From Narthecium ossifragum (lineage: Eukaryota > Streptophyta > Magnoliopsida > Dioscoreales > Nartheciaceae), in NCBI GenBank assembly GCA_963920575.1, contig OY986972.1, positions 2,268,956 to 2,332,955 on the forward strand: 64,000 nucleotides of DNA, written 5' to 3'. This document shows positions 39,296 to 51,419 of this stretch, in pieces. Both the position numbers and the translations under genes were made by a program. A model generated the notes under the pieces. It was not told the origin of the DNA and ran no database searches. It was given only the letters and a program-made list of their open reading frames with translations. The first letter of the stretch is position 1, and the number at the start of each line of letters is the position of its first letter.

Positions 39296-40132
39296 GGCAT
39301 GTTTCGTTCGCCCATTCTAACTGAAATGAAATGCTTTTTTTCCGTTCCGAAGAGGCATTTTATTGTTTGGTTTGTCAAATTCTGGTCGAAATGGAATGGA
39401 ATGCCCCATTCCTTCCGGATAAAGAATGGCACATTCCTCCCACCCCGGAATTGATCCATTTCATTCAGGCCTAAATGAGGAATGAGATGTTTAATGACAT
39501 AATTACCATTATGTAATCGATCTGAACCATTGAATTAATCATCTTGATTCTTGGATAAATTAAATCACCACCGTTGGATTATAGTTAGATGAATCATCTT
39601 GATTCTTGGATGAATTAAATCGCCACCGTTGGATTATAGTTAGATTAATATTCTATCTTCTCATTTGTATGTTACTTTCCATAAGGTATGTTGGGGTGCT
39701 ACTAGACTCGAAAATTTTAAACATAAAAAAAAGAAGAAAAAAAAAAGAGAAAAACAAAACCAAACTATACAAATTGAAGATCCGATGCACACACATATTT
39801 TTATAACATATGTTTAAATATACTATATATACATATTTTACGTGTATATAAATATAAATTGTGGCATGGGGGCCACTAGTAGATATATATACTTAAATAT
39901 GTATATATTAAGTGTTGTATACATCAAAGATAGCATGATCATTTACAAATTATTCTCATTTCATTTTCATATTCATTAGTGTATACCAAACATATGAGAC
40001 CATCATTCCCATTCACATTCCGTGTTCAACCAAACACAAATCATCATTAATCAATTTCTCAGTCTATTCCATTCCTGATCCCATTCCATCTCATTTCTTA
40101 TTCCATTCCTCACCGTGAACTAAACGTTTCCC
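39296..40132. mobile_element. MITE-like element with imperfect inverted ends
   Basis: The left end reads ggcatgtttcgttcgcccat and the complement of the right end reads gggaaacgtttagttcacgg, an imperfect inverted repeat of the Tourist/Harbinger type. Both ends are rich in attcc/ggaat. No coding capacity was seen, and the target duplication could not be set with confidence. Confidence 0.45.
39531..39650. repeat. 59-bp tandem duplication
   Basis: Two adjacent copies of a unit containing aatcatcttgattcttggat and ccgttggattatagttaga, nearly identical, inside the MITE-like segment. Confidence 0.85.
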
Positions 40133-40838
40133 AGAGTTTTGACATCCGAGAGAACTTTGATTTTATGGAGGGAAAAAAAGCAATGTGGACCTTACATCTT
40201 AGAATTGGGTTAATAGTATAAAATCCTTTAAACAGATACTAAATACTAAAAATATCGCAAACTTTCCTAAATTTCTGAAAATATCATAAAACCTTCCCGA
40301 AGATAATAAGGTCAATTCACAAACTTTCTCAAATTACTTTAATACAAATATATAGACAACAAGTAAACTATCTTAGCTACGGCCTCAATTCATCAAAAAA
40401 AAGTAAACTATCTTAGCTATAATGGATATGCTTATGTATTTTTTGAACTTTTGTACTAATGCTCAAGGACAATCAACTTATAATCTAGTCATACATTTTT
40501 ATCATGATGAAAAGTCTCTTAATGGGACAAAAATGATTATATCAAGAGATTTTATAATATTGTCATTATTTAGAGGGTTTTATAATATTAAGTATCTTTT
40601 TGAGGTTTTGTGATTTTTTTTTGCTTACGCAATTGTTTTCGTATCTGTTGCATTAAGAAATTTTAAGTATCTATTGCATTCCCGCCACCACGTGGCTGGA
40701 TTTGGTTGGTCAGCTAGAGGGGACCTGGACGAGCTCTTTTGCTGACTCTTTCATCATTATTGAAGACTCCATGTAGTGAGTGTTTGGCGGTGGAGGCCTG
40801 GAGCGAGTGAGCGACTGGGTTTGGGTGAACAGTTTCGA

Positions 40839-43525
40839 ATGGATAACAATCGCTCCGAAGATCCAAAATCACCTCCAGGTTCGAATTTTTCCTCCAAAAT
40901 CTGTTTTTGTGGAGGATTTTTGGTGACCCATTTGAGTAACTTAGCGATTCTGTGTATTTTCTAGTTTTTTTTTTTTTTTTTTGTGTTAAGCAATGAGTTC
41001 TGAGAAAAGTTGCGACTTCTATAGAAAATTAGGAGTCATTGGTTTGCTTGGTTGATGAGAAAGTGTATAGGAAGAATCTGATTGATCCCGATTATGTTGT
41101 TTTCAGTGGTTTGGATGACATTTTTGAGGAATCCTTGCCTCTCTTCTTTCTCATTTCTTGTCTTCAAGAGAGGCGAGTCTTACTTCTTGTAGCCATTTTG
41201 TGTGTTTGTGGAAAAGGATGCTTCTTGGGAGACAATGCCAAGTGATCGTTTCTTCGGTTGATAGATTCTTTTGTTTTTGGTAGTCTGGTGCATCTTGTTA
41301 AGAATTCTGGTGATATCTTCCACTTTGAATCTTTTCTTATTCATGTGAGCTTAGTTTAGCAAACCCATGTTGAGCCTTTCAATTCACATATTTTCGAATA
41401 AACTTGATAAATATAGGATTATCCTTTTTTGAGTAATTCATCCTTCTCTTCTCTCTTCTTGGATTTCTAAGAGTGACTGTAAAATTGTTCTTGCAAACAT
41501 CATGTAACTTTCCAAAAAAGATGAAAGTTTAGGGGACAAGTGGATGGGATTGGTTTATTTGGAGTATGGGTTCTCTGTTTTGTGGTAGTCCAAAAACATC
41601 TTTATAGTTCTTCACCAAGTGCATTATGCATATACTTTCATCCGTGATCAAAGCAACTCTTAGCAAACTCTGATTTTTTTTATTTTTGTTATGACGAAAA
41701 ATTCACATGGATCCTATGATGCCTAACTATTAAGACATCTCATTCCTGTTTGGAACTAAGTTGTGTCATCTTTCATTAAAGCTTTTAGGTGCTTTCATTT
41801 TCTCAATCTTTTGCTCTTAGATCAATCCAGTGATGTAAGTTCATTTGGGCAAGAAAATGGACAATATTATGGCTACAGTCTACTGAGTTACTCTACAATA
41901 CTACGTAACTGATCATCACCGACTGTCTTTTCTGTTAGCATATCTCAATCTGCACCAATATTTATACCTTTGAGAAAAGCGTATCTAAGAAATCTAGTGC
42001 TATAATGATGAGTAATTCTCACTAATGGGGGCTTCTTGAATAAAATCATCGTTTTAGTGCTTTCAATTATGATTTTCTATGGGAAATATAAGGTAGGAAA
42101 AAATGCATTGTATATCCATTCTCAGAACATGTGTTTCTGTAGTTACAATCCCAATCTTCCCATGAGCTAAAGTTTGAAAAGGCCATGCATTTGATTTGGT
42201 ACTTTTATATCACCACATATTTTCTTCAGCCTTGTCATATTTCTGTAATGTACCATGGTTTTCTTACAAATGATTGCCAAGGATGGCTAGACAATCCATG
42301 TTAATACTTCCAGATTAAGTACTGAACTGACTGCAATTCTCATGTGCAGCAAAGATCAAAGGGATTGAATTCATTGCCAATTCACATATGCTTCTTTATG
42401 AGTTTTTGGCTATTCTCAATGCTTTGACTTTCTAAATAAACACTTATTGTATCTAACTTAGGAGCTGCCATAGAGACATCAGGGTCGATTTTGTCAAAGC
42501 TGCAGAACAAATTAGCTGAGTTTATTAACTTGGCTCAGGAAACGTACCGAGAAAAGTCATTGTCTTATTGGCTCTTACTAATTCTAAGCAGCAGTGCTAT
42601 GCTGATAGCATTTCCTGCTTCAAGTCTCCTGTCTCGGCTCTACTATTCTGATGGTGGCACCAGCAAATGGATTCTTTCGTGGTCAGCTGTTGCAGGATGG
42701 CCTCTAACTGCATTCTGCTTGATACCTATATACTCCTTTTGTAACATCTCACCCACACCTCTCACCCTTAAGCTCATCCTTTGGTACATTGTATTGGGTT
42801 TCCTCAGCGCTGCTGACAACCTTATGTTTGCTTGGGCTTATGCTTATCTTCCAGCATCTACTGCTTCGCTTCTCGCGTCATCCTCACTTGTGTTCTGTGC
42901 TCTATTTGGATATTTTATCGTGAAAAACAAGCTCTACCTATCTTCCATAAACGCCATTGTCCTCATCACTGCTGGTGCAGTCATCATAGCGTTGGATTCA
43001 GCATCAGACAGATATCCAGGCATCACTAGCACACAATACACCTTGGGGTTCATTTGGGACATCCTAGGATCCGCTCTTCATGGTCTCATCTTTGCACTCT
43101 CTGAACTAGTCTTTGTGAAGATCCTTGGCAGAAGATCTTTTCATGTTGTGTTGGAGCAGCAGGCTATGGTTTCATTCTTTGGGTTTGTGTTCACGACAGT
43201 TGGGCTTATTGTGAATAAGGATTTCCAGACAATGAGGTCAGAAGCAAGAAGCTTCAAGCATGGGGAAACAGCATACGCCATGGTTCTTACTTGGTCTGCC
43301 ATCACCTTCCAGCTAGGAGTTTTAGGGGGTACTGCTGTTCTCTTTCTCTCTTCAACTGTGCTAGCTGGTGTTCTTAATGCAGTCAGGGTGCCACTTACCA
43401 GCATTGCAGCCGTTATCTTTTTTCATGATCCCATGAGTGGTTTTAAGATCCTCTCATTAATCCTTACTGTTTGGGGATTTGGGTCTTACATGGTTGGCTA
43501 TTCACCATCAAGTAAAGCTTCCTAG
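40839..43525 (+). CDS. Purine permease (PUP family)
   Basis: Two exons: 40839-40878 (MDNNRSEDPKSPP, ending at a gttcg donor) and 42462-43525 (after ttag), joined in phase into 368 codons ending in tag. The long exon encodes about ten hydrophobic helices. Plant PUP hallmarks are visible: YYSDGGTSKW after the first helix, a WAYAYLPASTASLLASSSL block and the C-terminal SYMVGY. PUPs are plasma- or endomembrane proton-coupled carriers of adenine, cytokinins and related compounds, in the drug/metabolite transporter superfamily. The 1.58-kb intron begins right after a hydrophilic 13-residue leader, which is common in this family. An internal ATG at 42491 would give a 344-residue form without exon 1. 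The exact substrate cannot be told from sequence. The gene converges on the chorismate mutase gene. Confidence 0.9.
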
Positions 43526-44601
43526 AACCAGACTTGTGAAGCTCTCAAATTCAACAAAACTATGCAAATTCGCGCAAACTGCTCTAGATTGCCTTTTCTA
43601 AATAAGCTTCCCTAAATCACTTCAGATAGTCCGAAGGACTCCAAAAAGGCCATTTCATCTTGATTTTGCACATCAAGTGTATTTATCACACTGTTATTGG
43701 CGGGGATTCAAATATCATAGACGCGAATCTCTTCTGACAATCACTGCAGTAAAGAGTGAGAATTTTGATGGTGAACAGGCCTTGTTATTCCTGAAAGGTT
43801 GACAAAAACAAAAGGGTGTCTGATCACAATAGGCAACCACCCTGCTATTGTCGTATGATACTTTGTATTGCTCTCGCAGTAAAGCTTTGTATCTTTCGTC
43901 ATAATTGCTCCTGAAATGTATATTATTCTTGTGAAATAGTCGACAAAATTTCTTATGAATAAAAACAATACTATTCTGAAGAAATTTGAGCTGCACTTCC
44001 TGTTCAAAAGTTTTAAAGTACTATGTTCCCTTCCACATTTCTGTGTTTTCTCCTCCTAAAAGATCACAAACACCATGATTTGATTGTTATTTTAGATCTC
44101 GCTCTCGATTTGGAGGGGATCCAGGAAGAAACATATATTTGACCCAACCTTGGATCACCTGACGAACGTTAAATGCATATACGTGTACAGGGATGGAGTT
44201 GGAGGCCTGTAGCATTAGATGATCAAGAATATGAAGCAGATATTCCTGCCATCAATCTTTTACTATGTTAGGAGTTCTACAACTTTAAAATGGATCAGGC
44301 ATGTTGTCTGGATATTCATCAGTTCATGCTGAAATAGACATGATTTCATCTCATTATCATTTGAAAAAGAACCAAATTTCTGATGCATCATGAATACTGC
44401 CAGTCCAATCTGACTCAAGGAGAAACATAATAAAAACAATTCTTTACTTGCAAATGCTGTCTGAAAATCTGACATTACTATAACTTTTACCTTGAAAAGT
44501 TGAACCTAAACTTACATGGTGACATTAGTCAAAAAAAATAGGCGGCTCTATTAGGCTCTGCCTCAACAATGAAAAAATGCTATCAGAAACAACAAAGACA
44601 A
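43526..44601. other. Intergenic between convergent genes
   Basis: Holds the 3' UTRs of the purine permease (+) and of the chorismate mutase (-). No other gene or repeat stood out. Confidence 0.5.
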
Positions 44602-46379
44602 TCAATGAAGACGACGAAGGAGGTATTCGACTTCAACAACTTTGGTGAGGGGAATAACCCACTCTGCATACAGGCGATAAATCACTTTCGGGTCAATCTT
44701 TTGCTTGGGCTGTCCATCTGTACTAGTTGCGTTGTCGCTCAGGGCGACATCCTGCCCGAACACCAGAGCTTTCTTCTCTACCCTTCTCTTTACCATTTCT
44801 TCGACGCTCTCAAATGTCAACAGTTTCATCAAAGTGTCCCTGTCCTGCATTAAACAAGATATGAGCAACAAGTAAACCGGCGATCATTTTAAAAAAAAAA
44901 AAATTAAATAAGAATCTGCCAAGCAGAGGTCAAAAGAAACATGAGGGGAAGCACTTGGTGTTTACAAATCATCTCATGTCTGTGAACACAGTTTTAACAG
45001 ATCCATTAAACCTGAACAATGCTTCTAAGCAGTTCTACATATACTGTAAAATGTTACGCAAAAGTGTGGACCTTAGCACGTATTGCAGGAGTATAATCCT
45101 GAGGGGCATCTCTGAACTTAACTTCTGCTACAAACCTGCCATAGTGGATCCTTCTAGAGATGACCTGTAAGAAAAAAGTAATTTTCAGGACCAACCAAAG
45201 ATGAATAGTGAAAAAAGCTCTGGCTTCTTTTATCTTCAAACCTGCAGGCAACTGCGATCTAATGCTGCTGTTGTTGCGTAGTTGCCATCATCACCCTGGG
45301 TGGTGAACAAAGGAAGCAGGTCTGTGAAATATATATCCCATATCTTTTTACTCTCATTAACAGATGCAGCTGGTGGATATAACACCTGCAATACAAATAT
45401 ACTAAGATTCCATGGATTCACATACGCAAAGAATGAGTTGCAACAGGAGTACTCACCTGTGGGAAGTTGTATGGAGGTACAAGTGATAACGGGAGATCCT
45501 CCGGGAAGAAGGGAACCTCTTCTGGGTTTTGGTATCGTCCAGCCTGCAAAATGTCGAGCATGTTTCAGACATTTGTAGTTATCTTAGCAAGATGATGGAA
45601 GGTTAATGCCAAAGAAAAATGGTGAAGAGAGTAATAAAACCACGCATTAAGATGTCCATCATGATACGTTGTCTAGCCTAACGTTAAATAGTCACTGGCA
45701 ACATATACACGAGAGGAATTTAACAAGAACAGACCTCATATCTATCTAAAATCAGATTAAAGGGAAGCCAGATAAAGACAAGAACAAGATAACAAAGAAC
45801 CCAGCTCGGCTCCAAAAATTCACATATCCCTCATAAAAAAAATCCAACAAGAGATCATTCATCCACTTCAAATAGAACTTCACTGTAGTAAAAGGGGAAG
45901 AAGGCCAACACCAATTTGATAAAAATGGCCAAAGAACAACAACAAAACAGAGCAAAGATCCCACCTTGGCAGCAATCAACCCTCAAAAAGAACTCTTTTT
46001 GAAACCTCCTCATTACCAAAAAGAGACGAACAACCATCACCCATTGGGGAAAAAAAGGCCAAACAACAAGAAACAAGACCCAAGTTCTCACCTTGGCGTC
46101 GATGCCCTCGGCATCCCTCAAGAACACCTCGGTAATTGAACGACCTCCAAAATCCCCTTTATAGCAAGGCACATACGCCGGCGAGTTGTAGGGAAGCCTG
46201 GCCCTCTCAATCAGCGCGAACACGATGGAATCCTCCTGCCGAATTAGTTCGTTTCGAATCGAATCCAGAGTGAACGCCATGGAGGCATCCATAGAACTCT
46301 CCTCCAGAACTCTACAATTAGACAAAGATAGCAATAAGGAGCAGAGGCAGAGGAAGAGAAGAACAATGGCAGAAGCCAT
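44602..46379 (-). CDS. Chorismate mutase with N-terminal signal-like sequence
   Basis: Five exons, all joined in phase 0, give 285 codons: 46092-46379, 45457-45543, 45242-45385, 45072-45164 and 44602-44844 (stop tga). The enzyme converts chorismate to prephenate for Phe and Tyr synthesis. AroQ-type eukaryotic motifs are present: TLDSIRNELIRQEDSIVF with the substrate-binding Arg, then NYATTAALDRSCLQ and a C-terminal VIPLTKVVEVEYLLRRL. The first ~22 residues (MASAIVLLFLCLCSLLL then SNC) look like a secretory signal, not a plastid transit peptide. Starting at Met30 (MDASMAFTLD) would give a cytosolic CM2-like protein of about 255 residues. Position 4 of the usual TKEVEVEY motif is Val instead of Glu; by recalled alignment with the yeast enzyme the catalytic Thr and later Glu remain. 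A GA tract lies directly upstream, and the long inverted repeat begins 350 bp upstream. Confidence 0.9.
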
Positions 46380-46381
46380 CT

Positions 46382-46407
46382 AGAGAGAGAGAGAGAGAGA
46401 GAGAGTG
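46382..46407. repeat. (GA)n microsatellite in the chorismate mutase 5' leader
   Basis: About 26 bp of uninterrupted ga on the plus strand directly before the start codon (TC tract in the mRNA sense). Pyrimidine-rich leaders are common in plant genes. Confidence 0.85.
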
Positions 46408-46729
46408 GAAAAGAAGGGAGATTTAAATACTTGGTGGGCTTCTCCATGGAAGCCATGGCTTTGACTTGGTAGAAGGATTTGGAGGGTTGAAGAGTTTGAA
46501 GGCAAGAAGGTGAAGGTGTTCTTGGTGGCTGCTCTTGGATGGAAAAGTTCCTTGAGTTGTGAATGCATTGAATAATAGGCATTGTCCTCAAAAGGAAGCT
46601 TCTTTTATGCTTCATGCCTGACATACCTTCATTGCATGTGTGGTAATAATAATGTTATTTCAAATTCTTTTGAATGGAGGATAAAAAAGTTCTCCTTTTT
46701 TTTTACTCTTTTTTTTGGGGCAAATATTA

Positions 46730-49021
46730 GGATTTTGCTACAGGCAAGGACCTTGCAAGGAGCTTGCAAGGATCTTGCCACGTGGCCCAATCAGCGGGCG
46801 CCACGTGGCACTCCCCAAACGGCATAATAGGCAGGCGGGGAGAGAGATTGGGCGGGCATTTTGATTTTTCATTTCTCTCCCTCTCTCCTCGGCGCAGCGG
46901 CGATCTCCCTCTCTCTCCCCGGACCCCGACCTGCCGTCCCTCTCTCTCCGACGGCGTCGCCGGCTCCGGCTCCTCCTCCGGCATCGTCCGCGCGCAAGAT
47001 ACGGTATGTTGTAAAATCCCTAAACCCCTCCCCGACCTCTCGTCCCTCTCTCTCTCCGGCGCGGCGATCTCTCTCTCCTTCCCTCCCCCCACCGCCCCCC
47101 TCCTCGTCCTCTCGTCACTCTCTCTCCCCGGCGCCGGCGTCAGCAACCCCCAAACGCACGATAAAGGCCTTTTTTTTTGACGGTCTCTCGATGGTAGGCG
47201 GTAGGGTTTCAAAACGAGGGAGAAAAGGAGGTGCCGACCTCTCTCTCTCTCTCATTCTCTCTCATTCTCTCCCTCTCTCTTCCCACCGCCCCCCTCCCCC
47301 GACGCCCCCGACCATCCCGGCCACCTCTCAGCCCAAAATCCAGCGCCTTGCATTCTCTCTCTCTCTCCCTCCCTCCCCCTACCGCCCCCATCCCCAACCT
47401 CTCGTCCCTCTCTCTCCCCGAGTCACGTAGCTTGGTTTGAAGGTCCTCTTTTGGGAGTAGACCATTGTCACCTTCCATGGAATATCTAGCTTAGGTCATG
47501 ACACAATTCGCACCATGCTAGCGGAATCTTTAGATCCTTCCTACAAGGTCACCAGTTAAGCACCGATTTAAAGTTTCCTTGGGGCATTCCAATTGAAATT
47601 TGGACTGTTATTGATATTGAGTTTGGAAATCCAACTGGTATGCTGCACATGTCTGTTTTGATTTATGTACCCTTTTTTTTTTTTTGCAATTTGGTCTTAG
47701 CAATATGTCGATATTGGTGATGTCACAGATGGCCAGTTGGAGAAATTAAAAGTTGACCAGTGCAAGGTTTACTTGAGAAAGCATGGGCTGAGACTTACAG
47801 GCAACAAAGACACTCTTATTGGGCGCATTAGAGAGCACCTTGAGTATGTTCTTGTTTTTTTTTACCTAATTTTCTGTATTGAGTATGTCCTTGCATCATT
47901 CTGTTCCACCATCAGCGCTTCATATGTTCACTTCTTGACAAAAAAACTCCTGCCTTATGAGTTAGTTGTTAAACATGTCTTTGAGCTGGTTCATCTGCCA
48001 GACCATGGAATCATTACACAACTATGTAAAACCAAGCAAATTTTTCTTGGCCATTATCCGTCTTAGTTTTTATTTTTGCGTGAATGCTTGAATTTCAGGG
48101 TAATAGATGGACTTGGGGAGAAGAAATACCCTTTATCTAGTTTCGTACTAAACTGCAAAGGTAAACTCTTACTTATATTCCAACTGTGTCATTAGACAAA
48201 ATAGTCATCTCTGCTTTCAAGATTGAGTGTTAATATATTTTGTATGGTAGCATTTCTTAGCTTCCTGGTATTAGTAATCAATTTTTAACATATATTTCAC
48301 CTGTTCCTGCTACAATCGCCTATATGATTTGCACTGTAAGTTATAATAACTGCTTCAATTTGATCAAAATCATGGGGAACATTAAATGATTTAAAGCAAC
48401 ATATTAGTGGATTTTCCTTCAAGAATAACTAATATGTGACATTAGTACTTCTCTTATTGTTGATGTTTAAAATAAACTGCTTTTTGTTTCTTCTCTGATA
48501 GATTATGGTTGTTTATAGGTAGCATTTCTTGCCTATCTGATTTGAGTAATCAATTTTTAGCCATATAATCTTGATCTATTGCTGCTACAATCAGCACTTA
48601 AAACTGGTTTCACGGTGAATTGTACATTTCCGCTTCCATTTGATCAGAAGCACAGGGAACATCATGATCCAAAGAAGCATATCAGTATAGAAGTTGCTTA
48701 TGACAATATTTGACAGTTTCTTTGATACAGGCACCTTAAGCCCACTATTTTTCTATTTACTTTGTTTGTCAGGTTGGACAAATTTCTCATAACTAGTTAG
48801 CTTATCTATATAAGTTGCTTATGACAATATTTTAAATGAATGGCACTGATCATATGCTTTGATACTCTGATTTATTAGACTGCTGCATATTTCTTTGGTG
48901 TGTACATCATTAATATGATTTTATGGAGGTGTCTATTGCTCTTTGATTGAGACCACTTACAGGATGTGGATTATGATTTTTAAACATAATATTCTTTTGC
49001 TATTGTTTTATTCTTTCCAAC
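46730..49021 (+). repeat. Left arm of the 2,292-bp inverted repeat
   Basis: Every position x pairs with position 104196 minus x in the right arm, with no net length difference over the whole arm. I noticed one substitution (48404 region, gcaacat versus gcagcat in the other arm) and a mismatch near 49017. The outer 60 bp contain repeated gcaagg/ccttgc motifs and a cacgtgg box; then comes a 650-bp CT-rich, GC-rich stretch (frames there are low-complexity Ser/Leu/Pro), then the SAP gene fragment and its introns. Confidence 0.95.
47701..48160 (+). pseudogene. SAP-domain gene fragment (CCCH zinc-finger 62-like), left copy
   Basis: Two exons with good splice sites: 47701-47843 (after ttag, donor gtatgt) and 48099-48160 (after ttcag, donor gtaaac), in phase. 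The first encodes a SAP DNA-binding helix-turn-helix (KLKVDQCKVYLRKHGLRL, then NKDTLIGRIREHLE); the second encodes VIDGLGEKKYPLSSFVLNCK. The pair recalls plant CCCH zinc-finger protein 62. The start, the zinc fingers and the rest are missing. A further open stretch at about 47569-47680 (LKFPWGIPIEIWTVIDIEFG) precedes it and is unassigned. Confidence 0.65.
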
Positions 49022-49404
49022 TGTTACCAAATTGAACCCTGATTTCCTGTCATGAGTAGAGTATAGGATAGCTTGTTAATATCATTAGACTTGAGCCTCC
49101 TTTTTAAACCAAGAACAATAAAGTGAAATTGAAACTGCTAATCTGAAGCACAACATCATGAAAAATGATCTGAGAAAACAAGTAAGAAAAGTGGTTCTGT
49201 TTATGCTTTAATTGCAATTTCTATATATTGATATATGATTAGTGATATAAGTTTATATTTGAACAACAATAGCTGAGACTGAAACATGCAACTAGATATT
49301 ACTATTTTCTTGCCACAAGGAAATCTATAGTGTCTACCTTGAACGCTACTACTTTTTACTTGGGGCATCTATGATAGCTTTTGTGAAGCTTTATCTTTTA
49401 CCTT

Positions 49405-50850
49405 GAACCAGTTATTGCAACTCTTTTGAGAGAGGTTCTCAAAGCTCTTGTTTGTCTTCATGGTCATGGACATATACACAGAGATGTCAAGGTGTGAGAT
49501 TTTGATCTTTAACTGCCACCATACAACATTTTCTAACTGGTTACTATCCTTTATTGAGCATAATTGATGCTCACTAAGGTTTAGATCCTGTCTATATTCT
49601 AGACATTAGAGTTTTACTTGATAGCCTAGTTGAGAAACATTCAGAGGAGAAAAAGCTCATGTAATCCAAATGACTAGAATAAGAAGCAAATCAATTTTCA
49701 CAAAGGCCATTGTTAGATGACAAAAGCTTCTTGAAAGTGTTATATCTTTGCTGCTCCTTGTTATGTAAGATAATCCTCTTCATTCCTTATCTTTCTATGT
49801 ATGATTTTACCTACTCGTCTGTCTATCTATGTAGATCTCTGTATGTTTGTACACATGCTTACTTAGTTGTACCTATGTATTCGTTAGTTTGTGAAAGAAC
49901 ATGTTTTAGTAAATGTTCTTTTTGCTACTGATGAAAAATTTTCAATTTGCAAATACTTCTGATGGAAGAGTATGTTTATGTTCATAATTATTCGTGACAT
50001 TTTGTTCTAGTATGAGCCTCTATTATTTACCATTTAAAATGAAGGCTTGAAAAGGAGAATGGAAGCAGTAAAGGCATTTGCAGAGCTTGTTATGACAGAT
50101 GGTGTAGCCGTATTGGTCACTTAATTAGGAAGAAGAATGTGCAAATTTGTGCAGATAGGATGCTCCCTCAGGAATGTAGGATGCAAAATATGCATGTATA
50201 GTGGGTTTGCGTTTCATGTGTCTATATGCGGTACTTACTGTCTGATTGAGAATTGAACTTGGTTTTGTCTTGTTAACCATCTGCCTTTTGATCTTTTTGT
50301 TTTATGTGTGATTTATCCATGTAGTTGACAATAATTTGCTCTCTAGGTGTTGCTTATGAGCTTGCAAAATGCACCACCAGGTCTTGATTACGAAAGAGAA
50401 AAAAGATTTTCAAAGGTTCGTGTTCTTTATATCCTCTATTTGGCAAAGCGAAAAAAAAAACAATTTACATTGGTTGAAAGTGGTCCATTTTGTAGTCCTT
50501 TAAAGAGATGGTGGCTGCTTGCTTGGTAAAGGATCCAAAGAAGCGTCCCACATCAGATAAGCTTTCAAAACATCCTGTGGAAAAGAACAAGAGCTACACA
50601 GGATTACTTCGATTCACATTCTTTTGCTGTCTAATATCTTTCAACATGCAGATTGAGGTACTTATCATGATGCTAGACAAAAATAGGACAAGAGATGGTG
50701 GCTGCTTGCTTGGTAAAGGATCCAAAGAAGCGTCCCACATCAGATAAGCTTTTAAAACATCCTATGGAAAAGAACAAGAGCTGCACAGGATTACCTCGAT
50801 TCACATTCTTTTGCTGTCTAATATCTTTCAACATGCAGATTGAGGTACTT
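49405..50850 (+). pseudogene. Ste20-type protein kinase fragment
   Basis: Three separated exon pieces of a BLUS1/FRAY-like kinase: 49405-49491 (PVIATLLREVLKALVCLHG, then HIHRDVK, the catalytic loop up to HRD..K); 50347-50415 (VLLMSLQNAPPGLDYERE, then KRFSK); and 50496 onward (SFKEMVAACLVKDPKKRPTS, subdomain XI). The N-lobe, DFG and APE segments are absent, so no functional kinase is possible. The last exon is duplicated in tandem at 50691. Family naming is from memory of plant Ste20-like kinases. Confidence 0.7.
50504..50850. repeat. 160-bp direct duplication in the kinase fragment
   Basis: Copies 50504-50663 and 50691-50850, offset 187 bp, differ at only a few positions. Each contains the kinase subdomain XI exon and following intron sequence. 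Confidence 0.9.
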
Positions 50851-51050
50851 TGGAGTACAGGACAGAAACCATTGCCTGCACTTCATCCTCTCCTCATCAA
50901 AGGAAGGAATCTTTACCGCCTTAAGACTATGAGGCAGGTATTATCTGTTTGTGTTCTGCCTCAACCTGTTTCTTTGTTCTTTGGAAATTTGTCTGTTTTA
51001 GAAAATCTTGAAGGCTTAGTTAAGAGGGGATCCTTGACTCAGGATCCAAT

Positions 51051-51257
51051 GATTTGCACTGTAAGTTATAATAACTGCTTCCATTTGATCAAAATCATGG
51101 GGAACATTAAATGATTTAAAGCAGCATATTAGTAGATTTTCCTTCAAGAATAACTAATATGTGACATTAGTACTTCTCTTATTGTTGATGTTTAAAATAA
51201 ACTGCTTTTTGTTTCTTCTCTGATAGATTATGGTTGTTTATAGGTAGCATTTCTTGC
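51051..51257 (+). repeat. Third, partial copy of arm sequence inside the loop
   Basis: 207 bp matching 48326-48532 (left arm) at constant offset 2,725, and 55664-55870 (right arm) in reverse. A few substitutions; at the arm mismatch it carries the right-arm base (gcagcat). Confidence 0.9.
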
Positions 51258-51419
51258 AGAGAACTGGTAGCTAGATAAAGTTTGCCATTTAATGCAGAGA
51301 ACTGCCTTTTTGTCTGTGTATAAAGCTCAATAACAATATTGTCAAATTGCTTCTGGCTTTTTCCCCAGCAATTTTTCCTCATCTTTGGCAACGTAATGAG
51401 ATTTAATTTTTGGTGACAG

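Larger units (their letters stand above)
37371..40838. other. Intergenic, repeat-derived
   Basis: No gene was recognised. The b561 promoter is at the low edge and the purine permease promoter at the high edge. The middle holds a diverged triplicate repeat (38603-39243) and a MITE-like segment (39296-40132). Confidence 0.5.

Noticed and set aside
46764..47430. Several overlapping Ser/Leu/Pro-rich reading frames (mirrored at 56766-57432)
   Set aside because: They are translations of CT-rich simple sequence in the inverted arms, open on both strands and in several frames, without any domain.
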